Source: JACPJP01 sp964650285
GTDB taxonomy: Archaea; Nanobdellota; Nanobdellia; Woesearchaeales; GW2011-AR4
DNA: 64,000 nucleotides
Assembly: GCA_964650285.1 (NCBI GenBank)
Contig: CAZYSP010000001.1
Coordinates: 1 to 64,000 of the forward strand
Reading direction: 5' to 3'
Positions 6,905 to 14,360 of the stretch are shown piece by piece. The first letter of the stretch is position 1. The number at the start of each line of letters is the position of its first letter. A model generated the notes under the pieces. The model was not told the origin of the DNA. It worked only from the letters and a program-made list of their open reading frames with translations, and ran no database searches. The translations under genes and the position numbers were made by a program.

Positions 6905-8776
6905 TTATCTCAAATGCTTCAACCAGTTGGTTAAGTTAATCTGCTCTTCTTTTACTGCTCTTAAGAACAATACCTGGTCAGCTCTGGAGCCAAAGCGGTA
7001 AATGGAAATTCCCTTGCAGCCAAGCTTGTATGCAAGCATATATGCGATTTTTACATCTTCAACTGTTGCTATGTTGGGCAATGTTACTGTTTTTGAGACA
7101 GCATTATCTACATGCTCTTGGAAAGCTGCCTGTATTTTTACATGGTATTCCGGGCTTATGTCGTAAGAAACAATAAATGTATTTCTTATGTCTTGTGGTA
7201 TGGACTGCATATTCTGGATAGTGCCTTTTTTTGCTATGTATCTCATAAAGTCTTTATTGTAAATATTTTTCTTTTCTAAAGCTTGTTTGAAATACTTATT
7301 GACTGTTAAAAGCTCAGTACCATCTTCTAAAATCCTGGTAAAGGTTAATGCAAATAACGGTTCTATGCCAAAAGAAGTATTTGCAATAATGCTTATGCTT
7401 CCTGTTGGAGCTAAGGTAAGCCGTGTAGCGTTTCTTAATGGCATGTGCTTTCCACTGAAACATCGGCTTTTTTTATTGTAAATGCTTTGATCCCAGTTTG
7501 GAAATGTGAGCCTTTCCTTGACAAGGTTTGCAGAAGCATTATCAGCCTCTTTTCTAATGAAAGCTATAATTTTTTCCGCTGTTTTTACAGCACGTTCAGA
7601 ATTGTAAGGAATTTTTAATTTTACAAGCATATCAGCAAATCCCATTACCCCTAAACCAATTTTCCTGTTTGCATAAACAATTTCTTTTGTTTCATTATTG
7701 GGATAATGGCACATATCTATGACATTGTCCAGGAAATGCACTGCAATATGAATAATTTTTTTTAATTTGTTAAAATCTATTTTATTATTTATAATGATGT
7801 TTGAAAGATTTATTGAGCCTAAATTAGCGGATTCGTAAGGAAGCAAAGGTTGTTCGCCACATGAGTCAGTAGCTTCTAAAATACCTAGTTTTGGTGTTGG
7901 ATTGTCTTTGTTTATTTTATCCAGAAAGATTAAGCCAGGATCACCAGTTTTGTGGGCTGTTTCACATATAAGGTCAAAAATCTTTTCTGCACTTTCTTCC
8001 TTAACTTTTTCCTGGGTTCTTGGATTAATCAGGCTGTAAGGCTTATTTTTCCTGACAGCATTCATGAACTTATCTGTTACAGCTACGGAAATGTTGAAGT
8101 TTTCCAGTACTTTTTCCCTAGCTTTAATAGTGATAAACTCTTCTATATCGGGATGATCTACACGTAAGATGCCCATATGAGCCCCTCTTCTTAAACCACC
8201 AAGTTTAATCTGCTCTGTAACAGCATCAAAAATCTTCATAAATGACAATGGTCCAGAGGAAAATCCTGTAACAGATGTTATAACATCATTTTTCGGCCTT
8301 AAATGTGAGAAGTTAAATCCAGTACCAGAACCGGATTTTGATATTTTAGCTGCGTAATGCAGTGCTTTAAAAATTGAATCCAGGTTGTCTTCAACAGGCA
8401 AAACAAAACATGCTGCAAGCTGTTGTAAACTTCTACCAGCATTGAATAAGGTAGGAGAATTAGGAAGAAAATCAAGGCTTGCCATTAAATTATAGAATTC
8501 TTTTTCTGTTTTTTCTACTCTGCTTTTAACTTTTTTAGTTTTTCTTAGTAAATTCTTGAATGGTTTTGTTTTAACAAGTTCAAAATATTCCAGGTTATTT
8601 TCTAAAGTAATTATTTCTTCTTTAAGTAAATATTTTGCATCTGCTAATGCTATATTGTTTGCTACACGTTTAAACAAATCTTCTGGCTTTTCAATTACCT
8701 TGCCATCAGGATTTTTCATCAAATATTTTTTTTCGAGTATTTGCAATGCATTATTGCTCAGTTTTAGTTTTGGCAT
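6905..8776 (-). CDS. nrdJ: Class II ribonucleotide reductase, atypical active site
   Basis: This adenosylcobalamin-type reductase would make deoxynucleotides. Recognisable segments are NSPTLFNAG (106-114), SGSGTGFNFSHLRP (148-161), GGLRRGAHMG (193-202), CGEQPLLPYES (306-316) and APTGSISII. Thiyl Cys306 and Glu308 are present, and Cys123 matches the first redox cysteine. The motif usually written NPCGEQPLLPYESC reads DSCGEQPLLPYESA, so the expected Asn is Asp304 and the second redox Cys is Ala317. The C-terminal CxxC tail is also absent: the protein ends soon after YRFGSRADQVL. A cobalamin adenosyltransferase lies 0.7 kb away. It could be a divergent active enzyme with another reductant, or a degenerate one. 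Confidence 0.88.
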   Translation of the reverse strand: MPKLKLSNNALQILEKKYLMKNPDGKVIEKPEDLFKRVANNIALADAKYLLKEEIITLENNLEYFELVKTKPFKNLLRKTKKVKSRVEKTEKEFYNLMASLDFLPNSPTLFNAGRSLQQLAACFVLPVEDNLDSIFKALHYAAKISKSGSGTGFNFSHLRPKNDVITSVTGFSSGPLSFMKIFDAVTEQIKLGGLRRGAHMGILRVDHPDIEEFITIKAREKVLENFNISVAVTDKFMNAVRKNKPYSLINPRTQEKVKEESAEKIFDLICETAHKTGDPGLIFLDKINKDNPTPKLGILEATDSCGEQPLLPYESANLGSINLSNIIINNKIDFNKLKKIIHIAVHFLDNVIDMCHYPNNETKEIVYANRKIGLGVMGFADMLVKLKIPYNSERAVKTAEKIIAFIRKEADNASANLVKERLTFPNWDQSIYNKKSRCFSGKHMPLRNATRLTLAPTGSISIIANTSFGIEPLFALTFTRILEDGTELLTVNKYFKQALEKKNIYNKDFMRYIAKKGTIQNMQSIPQDIRNTFIVSYDISPEYHVKIQAAFQEHVDNAVSKTVTLPNIATVEDVKIAYMLAYKLGCKGISIYRFGSRADQVLFLRAVKEEQINLTNWLKHLR

Positions 8777-8807
8777 TTTTTTATTTTACAAACAAATAAA
8801 TTTCATA

Positions 8808-9032
8808 TTATTTTTTTGAGTTAAGTGAAATATGTGTTTGGCCAGTAGATTGTTTTGTATTTAAAAATTCCATTTCTATTAAATCTTTAATTGCTTCTTC
8901 AGTTATTTTTTGACCTCTTAAGTGCTTTGGGATGTATTTCTTTAAGTTAGTCAGTTCTGTATGCCTACCACCCCAAATATTTAAGTTTATTAATTTTCTT
9001 AGAAATCTTATCATTATAAACTTTTTGTCCAT
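8808..9032 (-). CDS. Small conserved wHTH-like archaeal protein, 74 aa
   Basis: A basic protein whose core GGRHTELTNLKKYIPKHL, followed by RGQKITEEAIKDLIEMEFL, resembles a short winged-helix fold I have seen in small archaeal proteins. I cannot name a family. Two upstream methionines (codons 1 and 7) are possible starts. It lies 31 bases upstream of nrdJ on the same strand and is divergent from the wHTH regulator at 9137, sharing an intergenic region that contains an operator-like inverted repeat. It may bind nucleic acid, but this is inference from sequence character. Confidence 0.7.
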   Translation of the reverse strand: MDKKFIMIRFLRKLINLNIWGGRHTELTNLKKYIPKHLRGQKITEEAIKDLIEMEFLNTKQSTGQTHISLNSKK

Positions 9033-9076
9033 AAAATCAATTTTTTTGAAAAATATTTAAAGATTTGCTCTAAACA

Positions 9077-9112
9077 TGGAACGCATACGTTCCAAAATAG
9101 AAACATTTAAAT
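9077..9112 (+). promoter_or_regulatory. Operator-like inverted repeat and TATA box
   Basis: An inverted repeat TGGAACGCATACGTTCCA (9077-9094, 7-base arms, 4-base spacer) sits ten bases upstream of a TATA box TTTAAATA at 9105-9112. The TATA box is about 30 bases from the ATG of the wHTH gene at 9137, which implies a leaderless mRNA. The repeat is more GC-rich than its surroundings and well placed for binding by the adjacent regulator, which would then control itself and possibly the divergent gene. Confidence 0.6.
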
Positions 9113-9136
9113 ACTAGATATTTCGCAATATTTGCT

Positions 9137-9451
9137 ATGGAAGAAACTATTTTTACAAAAGCAATTGGAAATACACCTAAAATAAAAGTACTGGAGTTTT
9201 TAATAGAAGGCAGAGAATTAGATTATTCTATTTCGGATATAGCAGAGGGCTCAGGCATTGGAAGAACAACTTTGTTCAGGATATGGAATGATATAATTTC
9301 ATTGGGTATTGTAAAACATACAAGAGATATAGGTAATGCTAAATTGTATAAATTGAATATGGAAAACAAGTTTGTCAAAAAAATGGTTGAGTTATTTGAT
9401 ACTTTGGTTATTGAGCCTTTGAAGAAAAAAGAAGTTGTTAAGAATTTGTGA
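9137..9451 (+). CDS. Winged-helix transcriptional regulator, 104 aa
   Basis: A predicted DNA-binding protein with a winged helix over residues 10-75: KIKVLEFLIEG, then the helix-turn-helix ISDIAEGSGIGRTTLFRIWND, then the wing GIVKHTRDIGNAKLYKLN. The C-terminal helix probably dimerises. The layout resembles ArsR/MarR-like archaeal regulators without a metal-binding cysteine. A TATA box precedes the start by about 30 bases and an 18-base inverted repeat lies just upstream, suggesting autoregulation. The target is unknown; neighbours are nrdJ on one side and the convergent cobalamin adenosyltransferase on the other. Confidence 0.85.
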   Translation: MEETIFTKAIGNTPKIKVLEFLIEGRELDYSISDIAEGSGIGRTTLFRIWNDIISLGIVKHTRDIGNAKLYKLNMENKFVKKMVELFDTLVIEPLKKKEVVKNL

Positions 9452-9455
9452 TTTT

Positions 9456-10070
9456 TTAATACTCAATACCCTTCCTAGCTTTTATGCCTTTATCCCACGG
9501 ATTTTTTATTTTTTTTACTATATTAACATAATCAGCAGCGTCTATGATTTCCTGTGGTGCATCCCTTCCAGTAAAAACTAATTCGACATGTCCATGGTTT
9601 TCAATTAAATCTAAAACATCTTCTATTGGTATGATTCCTTTATCCAGAACAGCAGTTATCTCATCCAGAATTATTAAATCATAGTTTCCGGAATTAATCA
9701 CTTTTTTAGCATGTTTAAAGCCAAGCATAGCTGCTTCTTTTTCTTCTTCATCCGGGTTAAATGTAAATTCACCTCCTTTATCGCGAAAAGCATCAAGTTT
9801 TTGCTGCCTTTCCTTTACAGCATCAACACCAAATTGTATGATTTCCATTCCAGGAAGGTGTTTTCTTATTGTGTGGAATTCTCCAGTTGGTACTGATTTA
9901 AGAAATTGTATCATATAGATTCTTAAATTGCTTCCTAAAGCCCTTATAGCTAAGCCAATAGAAGCTGTAGTTTTTCCTTTACCATCTCCTGTAAGAACAT
10001 GAACCAGACCAAGGTGCTCTTTGTCTTCATCTCCTTTTACTACGATCTTTTCCTTTATCTTTGTGACCAT
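9456..10070 (-). CDS. cobA: Cob(I)alamin adenosyltransferase, CobA/BtuR type
   Basis: This enzyme transfers the adenosyl group of ATP to cob(I)alamin to make adenosylcobalamin, the coenzyme of class II ribonucleotide reductases. The P-loop LTGDGKGKTT lies at residues 26-35, a conserved LIILDEITAVLDKGI near 131 and ELVFTGRDAPQEIIDAADYV near 164. The length of 204 aa is normal for the CobA/CobO family. It is convergent with the wHTH gene, four bases away. No other cobalamin synthesis gene is present, so the cell probably salvages corrinoids (inference) to serve the nearby NrdJ. Confidence 0.95.
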   Translation of the reverse strand: MVTKIKEKIVVKGDEDKEHLGLVHVLTGDGKGKTTASIGLAIRALGSNLRIYMIQFLKSVPTGEFHTIRKHLPGMEIIQFGVDAVKERQQKLDAFRDKGGEFTFNPDEEEKEAAMLGFKHAKKVINSGNYDLIILDEITAVLDKGIIPIEDVLDLIENHGHVELVFTGRDAPQEIIDAADYVNIVKKIKNPWDKGIKARKGIEY

Positions 10071-10158
10071 ATTATAGATTGAAAAGGTAGGTATATTTAA
10101 TGTTTTTTGAAAATTTTAGGAGAAAATAGTACATAATGTATTATTGCTGCTGAAACTA

Positions 10159-10569
10159 TTAAACAAACTTCTTGATCTTTTCCTGTATGTTTTTCATCTC
10201 TTTGTCTATGTATTTTTTATGGGACCATTTGATTCTTAATCTGTCTCCCTTGAATCTTGGGATTATGTGGATATGTGCATGAGCTACTAATTGTCCTGCT
10301 ATCTTGCCGTTGTTCATGATAATATTATAGCTTCCATTGCCTATTGACAATGTTAATGCTTTTGTAATTTTTTTTGTGGCTTTGATTAATGCTGCTAGGT
10401 CTTCATCAGGAATTTCAAGCAGAGTTTCGTAATGTTTTTTAGGAACAACTAAACAATGTCCTTTATTAGCCGGCATAATATCAAGGAAACTTATAACATT
10501 GTCATCTCCATAAACTTTAGATGAGGGTATCTTGCCATCAATTATTTTGCAGAAAATGCAGTCTTCCAT
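10159..10569 (-). CDS. HIT-family nucleotide hydrolase/transferase
   Basis: A histidine-triad protein acting on nucleoside phosphoramidates or dinucleotides. The triad HAHIHIIPR lies near residues 97-105. An N-terminal CIFCKIIDGKIPSS matches the zinc/CxxC start of the HINT branch, and FLDIMPANKGHCLVVPKKH is the conserved core. The length of 136 aa is typical. It sits between cobA and an intron-bearing tRNA-like gene on the same strand. Function is housekeeping and loosely defined for the family. Confidence 0.95.
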   Translation of the reverse strand: MEDCIFCKIIDGKIPSSKVYGDDNVISFLDIMPANKGHCLVVPKKHYETLLEIPDEDLAALIKATKKITKALTLSIGNGSYNIIMNNGKIAGQLVAHAHIHIIPRFKGDRLRIKWSHKKYIDKEMKNIQEKIKKFV

Positions 10570-10627
10570 TTTTTATAACTCTTTTTTGTTTTGGAAAGAT
10601 TATATTGTTTTTAAGGGTTTTGGAAAA

Positions 10628-10779
10628 TGGACCGGCCGGGATTTGAATTTCCGAATCACAAGCAATTACTTGCAATTTCCCGGATTCTTCCCCTCCTTGG
10701 TATATTATAGCCAAGGGGACACGATATTCTCCGAACACCAAGCGAAGCTTGGCAATTCACCAGATTTCGCCACCGGCCC
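10628..10779 (-). tRNA. Class II tRNA-like gene (Ser/Leu type) with a T-arm intron
   Basis: On the minus strand GGGCCGG at 10779-10773 pairs with CCGGTCC at 10635-10629, followed by discriminator A. A D arm of Leu/Ser type (GGCGAAATCTGG) follows. T-stem CCGGG (10683-10679) is separated from loop TTCAAAT and stem CCCGG (10647-10636) by 31 bases that fold with the exons into a bulge-helix-bulge: central UCCG/CGGA, bulges GGA and AA, and a 9-bp inner helix. Removing 10648-10678 restores a perfect T arm. The remaining 121 bases are still too long for a tRNA. A possible anticodon arm GGUGU-UCGGAGA-AUAUC would read Ser GGA but has C33 instead of U33, whereas A73 suits Leu. The identity, and any second intron or long variable arm, are unresolved. 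Confidence 0.65.
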
Positions 10780-10850
10780 ATAGAATTGGAAAAATCAGGC
10801 TAGTTTAAAAAGATTATTATATAATGCAAGTTTCCTAAATTATTCAAAAA

Positions 10851-12731
10851 ATGACAAAAGAGCTCAAAGAAATTCTTTTTCCGCATGATAAGATAAGGAA
10901 TATACAGGATGTTATGCTTTCTGACATTAATAATGCAATTAAAGATAAAAAAAATATGATCATTCATGCGCCAACAGGTATTGGCAAGACTGTATCTGTG
11001 CTTGCTCCTGCATTGAGCTACGCTATGGATAATGACCTTGCAGTTTTCTTTCTTACATCAAGACAAACACAGCATAAAATTGCAGTAGATACATTAAAAC
11101 AAATCAAGAAAAAATATAGTAATAATTTTGATGCTGCAGATATTATTGGCAAAAGATGGATGTGCTTACAAGGAGTTGAAGGGCTGAATGCCGGTGATTT
11201 TATTGACTACTGCAAGAAGCTGAGGGATAATGATAATTGTGAGTTTTATACCAATACCAGAAAGAAATCAATGAGACCAACAGTTTTGGCAGAGAGTAAG
11301 TTAAATGAGTTGAAGGTTTTAGGGCCAATGCATGTTGAGGATTTAATGGATGACTGTAAAAAACCAAAATTATGCCCTTATGAGGTGGTTTCTTTTTTAG
11401 CTAAAGGTGCTAAAGTTATAATTGCAGATTATAATATAGTTTTTAATCCGAGCGTCAGGGACAGTTTGTTTGCAAGGATAAATAAACAACTGGAAAATTC
11501 AATAATAATAATTGATGAAGGGCATAATTTGCCTGCTAGGGCTAGAGAACTGCTGACTGCAAAACTTTCAACTTTTATTATTGACAGGGCAATCAAAGAA
11601 GCAAACAAGTTTGAATTTTACAATATCATTCCAATTTTAAAAATTTTAAAAGATATTTTTAATGAATTAGGTTTTGATTTAAATTTTAATAAAGAAGAAA
11701 AGTTTGTAAGGAAGTATGAATTTGTAGAGAAGATTAAGGAACAACAAAATTATGATGAAATTATTACAGAGCTTGGCTTTGTTGGAGATTTGATAAAAGA
11801 AAAGCAAAAGCAGAGTTATGTTGGGAGTATTGGTAAATTTCTTGAGGCGTGGCTTAACCAGGATAATGGTTTTGCAAGAATACTCAAGAAAGACTTCAGC
11901 AACAATAATCTGATTTTAAATTATAGGTGCTTAGACCCATCATTAATTACAAGGGATGTTGTTGAAAGAAGTTATTCGACAATAATTATGTCCGGAACTT
12001 TAACTCCTACATCCATGTATAAAGATATTTTGGGTTTTCCAGATGCTGTGGAGAAGGTTTATGATAATCCTTTTCCAAAGGATAACAGATTAAGCTTAAT
12101 TGTGCCAGAGACTACAACAAAGTTCACAAGAAGGAATAATGATGAGTTTATTAAAATTGCAGAAGTTTGCAATAAAATTGTAAATAAGATTCCTGGAAAT
12201 GCTGCTTTGTTCTTTCCAAGCTATAATTTAAGGGATAATGTGTATAAGAAGTTTTATAATATATGCGATAGAAAAATGATAATTGAGAAGCAGAATTTGA
12301 ATAAAGAGGAAAAAGAGAAAATACTGGATGATTTTAAAAGAAATAAGGATGATGGTGCTGTGTTGTTAGCTGTATCAACAGGAAATTTTGGAGAAGGAAT
12401 AGATTTACCTGGAGATTTTTTGAAAGGAGTTGTTATTGTTGGACTGCCATTGGAAAGGCCTGATTTAGAAACAAAAGAATTAATTGATTATTACCAGGAA
12501 AAGTTTGGAAAGGGCTTTGATTATGGATACATTTTTCCAGCTATAACTAAATGTTTACAGAATGCTGGAAGATGCATAAGGTCAGAGACAGATAAAGGAG
12601 TTATTGTTTTTCTGGATGAAAGGTTTGCATGGCAGAATTATTTAAGGTGCATACCCCTAGATATGGGTTTTAAGATAAGCAAGATGTATGAGGAAAGGGT
12701 TGAAAGGTTTTTTAATGATGGTAAGAGATAA
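10851..12731 (+). CDS. XPD/Rad3-like iron-sulfur DNA helicase
   Basis: A superfamily 2 5'-to-3' DNA helicase of the XPD/DinG group, used in repair or replication-fork maintenance. Walker A is APTGIGKT (residues 40-47), the DEAH box is IIIIDEGHNLP near 222, and motif VI is near QNAGRCIRS. Between motifs Ia and II, cysteines in MCLQG, DYCKK, DNCEF and KLCPYE can ligate the [4Fe-4S] cluster. The length of 626 aa fits. A TATA-like sequence (TTATATAATG) lies about 35 bases upstream. It stands alone on the + strand, ahead of a potassium channel. Confidence 0.92.
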   Translation: MTKELKEILFPHDKIRNIQDVMLSDINNAIKDKKNMIIHAPTGIGKTVSVLAPALSYAMDNDLAVFFLTSRQTQHKIAVDTLKQIKKKYSNNFDAADIIGKRWMCLQGVEGLNAGDFIDYCKKLRDNDNCEFYTNTRKKSMRPTVLAESKLNELKVLGPMHVEDLMDDCKKPKLCPYEVVSFLAKGAKVIIADYNIVFNPSVRDSLFARINKQLENSIIIIDEGHNLPARARELLTAKLSTFIIDRAIKEANKFEFYNIIPILKILKDIFNELGFDLNFNKEEKFVRKYEFVEKIKEQQNYDEIITELGFVGDLIKEKQKQSYVGSIGKFLEAWLNQDNGFARILKKDFSNNNLILNYRCLDPSLITRDVVERSYSTIIMSGTLTPTSMYKDILGFPDAVEKVYDNPFPKDNRLSLIVPETTTKFTRRNNDEFIKIAEVCNKIVNKIPGNAALFFPSYNLRDNVYKKFYNICDRKMIIEKQNLNKEEKEKILDDFKRNKDDGAVLLAVSTGNFGEGIDLPGDFLKGVVIVGLPLERPDLETKELIDYYQEKFGKGFDYGYIFPAITKCLQNAGRCIRSETDKGVIVFLDERFAWQNYLRCIPLDMGFKISKMYEERVERFFNDGKR

Positions 12732-12779
12732 GGGCTGTATTGAGAAAAATTTAAATATACTTTCTTGTATCAATTTCAA

Positions 12780-13592
12780 ATGAAAAACAAACGCAAATTC
12801 AAAAATCTTAAAGAGCGTATAAATTTCTATTTTGAGGATGTTGAAACATTTTCTGGAAGATTAACAGATTTTATCATTATAGGTTTAGTAGTAATTTCTA
12901 GCATTATTTATGTAATTCTTTCATATCCCTTACCTGAGCCTTTGCGGTATGTTTTAGAAAACACAGATAATACTATTATAATAATTTTCACTTTTGAGTA
13001 TATATTAAGATTTTGGGTGGCTGAAAAAAAGTTAAAGCATTTCTTTAGCATACATTCAATTATTGATCTTATTGCTGTACTCCCACTCTATTTAGGATTT
13101 ACAGGCTTGGGCTTCGTAAGGATACTTAGGGTTTTCCGTATGTTAAAATTAATCAGATTTATGAAGAGAAAACATTTAGTTAAAAGAATAGAGAATGAAG
13201 ATGTGTATACTTTAGTAAGCATATCTTTTGTACTATTTTCATTAATCTTTGTATCTTCTGGGTTGATATACTTTACAGAACATAGAGTCAATCCAGAGGC
13301 TGTAGCAACATTTTTTGATGCAGTTTATTATTCAGTTGTTACAATGTCTACTGTTGGATTGGGGGACATTGTACCTATCTCAACTGCAGGACGTATAGTA
13401 ACTATGAGTATGATAGTCAGTGCGATAATTTTAATTCCCTGGCAAATTAGTGTTTTTCTAAAGGGGCTCATACGCGCAGCAACAAAAATAAAGGTTACAT
13501 GCCAACACTGTGGTTTGCAACATCATGACAATGATGCCTCACATTGCAAAGAGTGTGGGCATATCTTGTTTAGTCCTGACAGGAAGGGATAA
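12780..13592 (+). CDS. Voltage-gated-type potassium channel with C-terminal zinc ribbon
   Basis: A six-segment membrane channel. S1-S3 span roughly residues 28-105 and S4 carries spaced arginines (VRILRVFRMLKLIRFMKRK). S5 follows, then a pore helix with selectivity filter TMSTVGLGD, then S6. After S6 comes a cytoplasmic zinc-ribbon-like tail with CQHCG and, 14 residues later, CKECG. I use the ATG at 12780, about 30 bases after a TATA-like TTTAAATA; an in-frame TTG at 12765 is less likely. The zinc tail is unusual for Kv-type channels and could be a sensor or assembly module (inference). Confidence 0.9.
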   Translation: MKNKRKFKNLKERINFYFEDVETFSGRLTDFIIIGLVVISSIIYVILSYPLPEPLRYVLENTDNTIIIIFTFEYILRFWVAEKKLKHFFSIHSIIDLIAVLPLYLGFTGLGFVRILRVFRMLKLIRFMKRKHLVKRIENEDVYTLVSISFVLFSLIFVSSGLIYFTEHRVNPEAVATFFDAVYYSVVTMSTVGLGDIVPISTAGRIVTMSMIVSAIILIPWQISVFLKGLIRAATKIKVTCQHCGLQHHDNDASHCKECGHILFSPDRKG

Positions 13593-13692
13593 TTTTAGTG
13601 TTATATTTTGTATTCTAATTAAAGATACTAATTCCTAAACTAGTATACGAAAACGTAACATTTATATATATGTTCAACTGTAATAAGGCAGA

Positions 13693-14097
13693 ATGGTTGT
13701 ATTATTTGACAGGTTTAACTTACCTGAGGACATATATGAAGTTATTTTCGCTACAAAGCAGCAGATTATAGTAGCTAAGCTGCTGATAGGAATGATAAAA
13801 GAAAATAATGGAGAGATAAATAAAACAGAAATGTCATTATTTGCGACAAAGCTGCATGAGGGAAATTTAATTACCACACTAATAGAAGAGCCACCATATA
13901 AAGGCAAGAAAGTAAAGATAAGCTATAACAAAAGGCAGTTTTATGACAGGATTTTGACTCCAATGAAAAGCATGGGATTAATAGATTATGATTTGTATAA
14001 AAAAACTTACAAAATAAGTGATAATTTCAACAAGGAGATGATAAGAATAGGAATTTTATGGCTAAAGGAGATGAGAAAACCAGCAAAACCATCATGA
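13693..14097 (+). CDS. Predicted wHTH DNA-binding protein, 134 aa
   Basis: I cannot assign a family name, but the protein looks like a winged-helix regulator: a helical N-terminus with DIYEVIFATKQQIIVAKLL, a helix-turn-helix-like NKTEMSLFATKLHEGNLITTL, a basic turn YKGKKVKISYNKRQ and a final wing YDLYKKTYKISDNF. The central part may recognise DNA. A TATA-like element (ATTTATATATATG) lies about 30 bases upstream. Immediately downstream is a strongly structured non-coding stretch, so this gene could be co-transcribed with it or regulate it (inference). Confidence 0.7.
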   Translation: MVVLFDRFNLPEDIYEVIFATKQQIIVAKLLIGMIKENNGEINKTEMSLFATKLHEGNLITTLIEEPPYKGKKVKISYNKRQFYDRILTPMKSMGLIDYDLYKKTYKISDNFNKEMIRIGILWLKEMRKPAKPS

Positions 14098-14104
14098 TGT
14101 TTTA

Positions 14105-14209
14105 GGCCCCCAACAATTCGAATTCTTTCCAAAACCACCCCAACGAATCAAAATGGGGGCCACTTCTTAATTGGAATAAAAAAGGGAGAAAGAGGTGAAA
14201 AGGGTGGTT
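14105..14209 (+). ncRNA. Candidate structured RNA with nested stems and a possible pseudoknot
   Basis: GGCCCCC (14105-14111) pairs with GGGGGCC (14155-14161), and inside it ATTCG (14116-14120) pairs with CGAAT (14144-14148). The loop holds AACCACCC (14133-14140), which is perfectly complementary to GGGTGGTT at 14202-14209, downstream of the first stem, giving a pseudoknot-like topology. GC-rich runs in this AT-rich genome are a known signature of structured RNAs. I see no match to RNase P, SRP or tRNA motifs. The strand is assumed from the flanking genes; the inverted repeats work on either strand. Confidence 0.5.
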
Positions 14210-14360
14210 AATTAGATATCTTCTAAAAAATCGGGGGTACAAAATTAGTAGAATCCTCGCAAGCTGCCAGAGCCTTTGGATTTAGCGCATAAACATGGGA
14301 ATGAGGTCAAAAAAGAATACTACAAAAACCTTTAAATAGAGACATAGTTTGCTTTTTTTT

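Noticed and set aside
10532..10783. Open reading frames on both strands overlapping 10532-10783
   Set aside because: The region is explained by the class II tRNA-like gene with its intron; the translated sequences have no protein-like features.
14098..14348. RNase P RNA or SRP RNA in the structured gap
   Set aside because: The conserved blocks I would expect (GAGGAAAGUC-type and ACAGA-type for RNase P, GGAGG/GGAAGGAGCA-type helix 8 for SRP) are absent.
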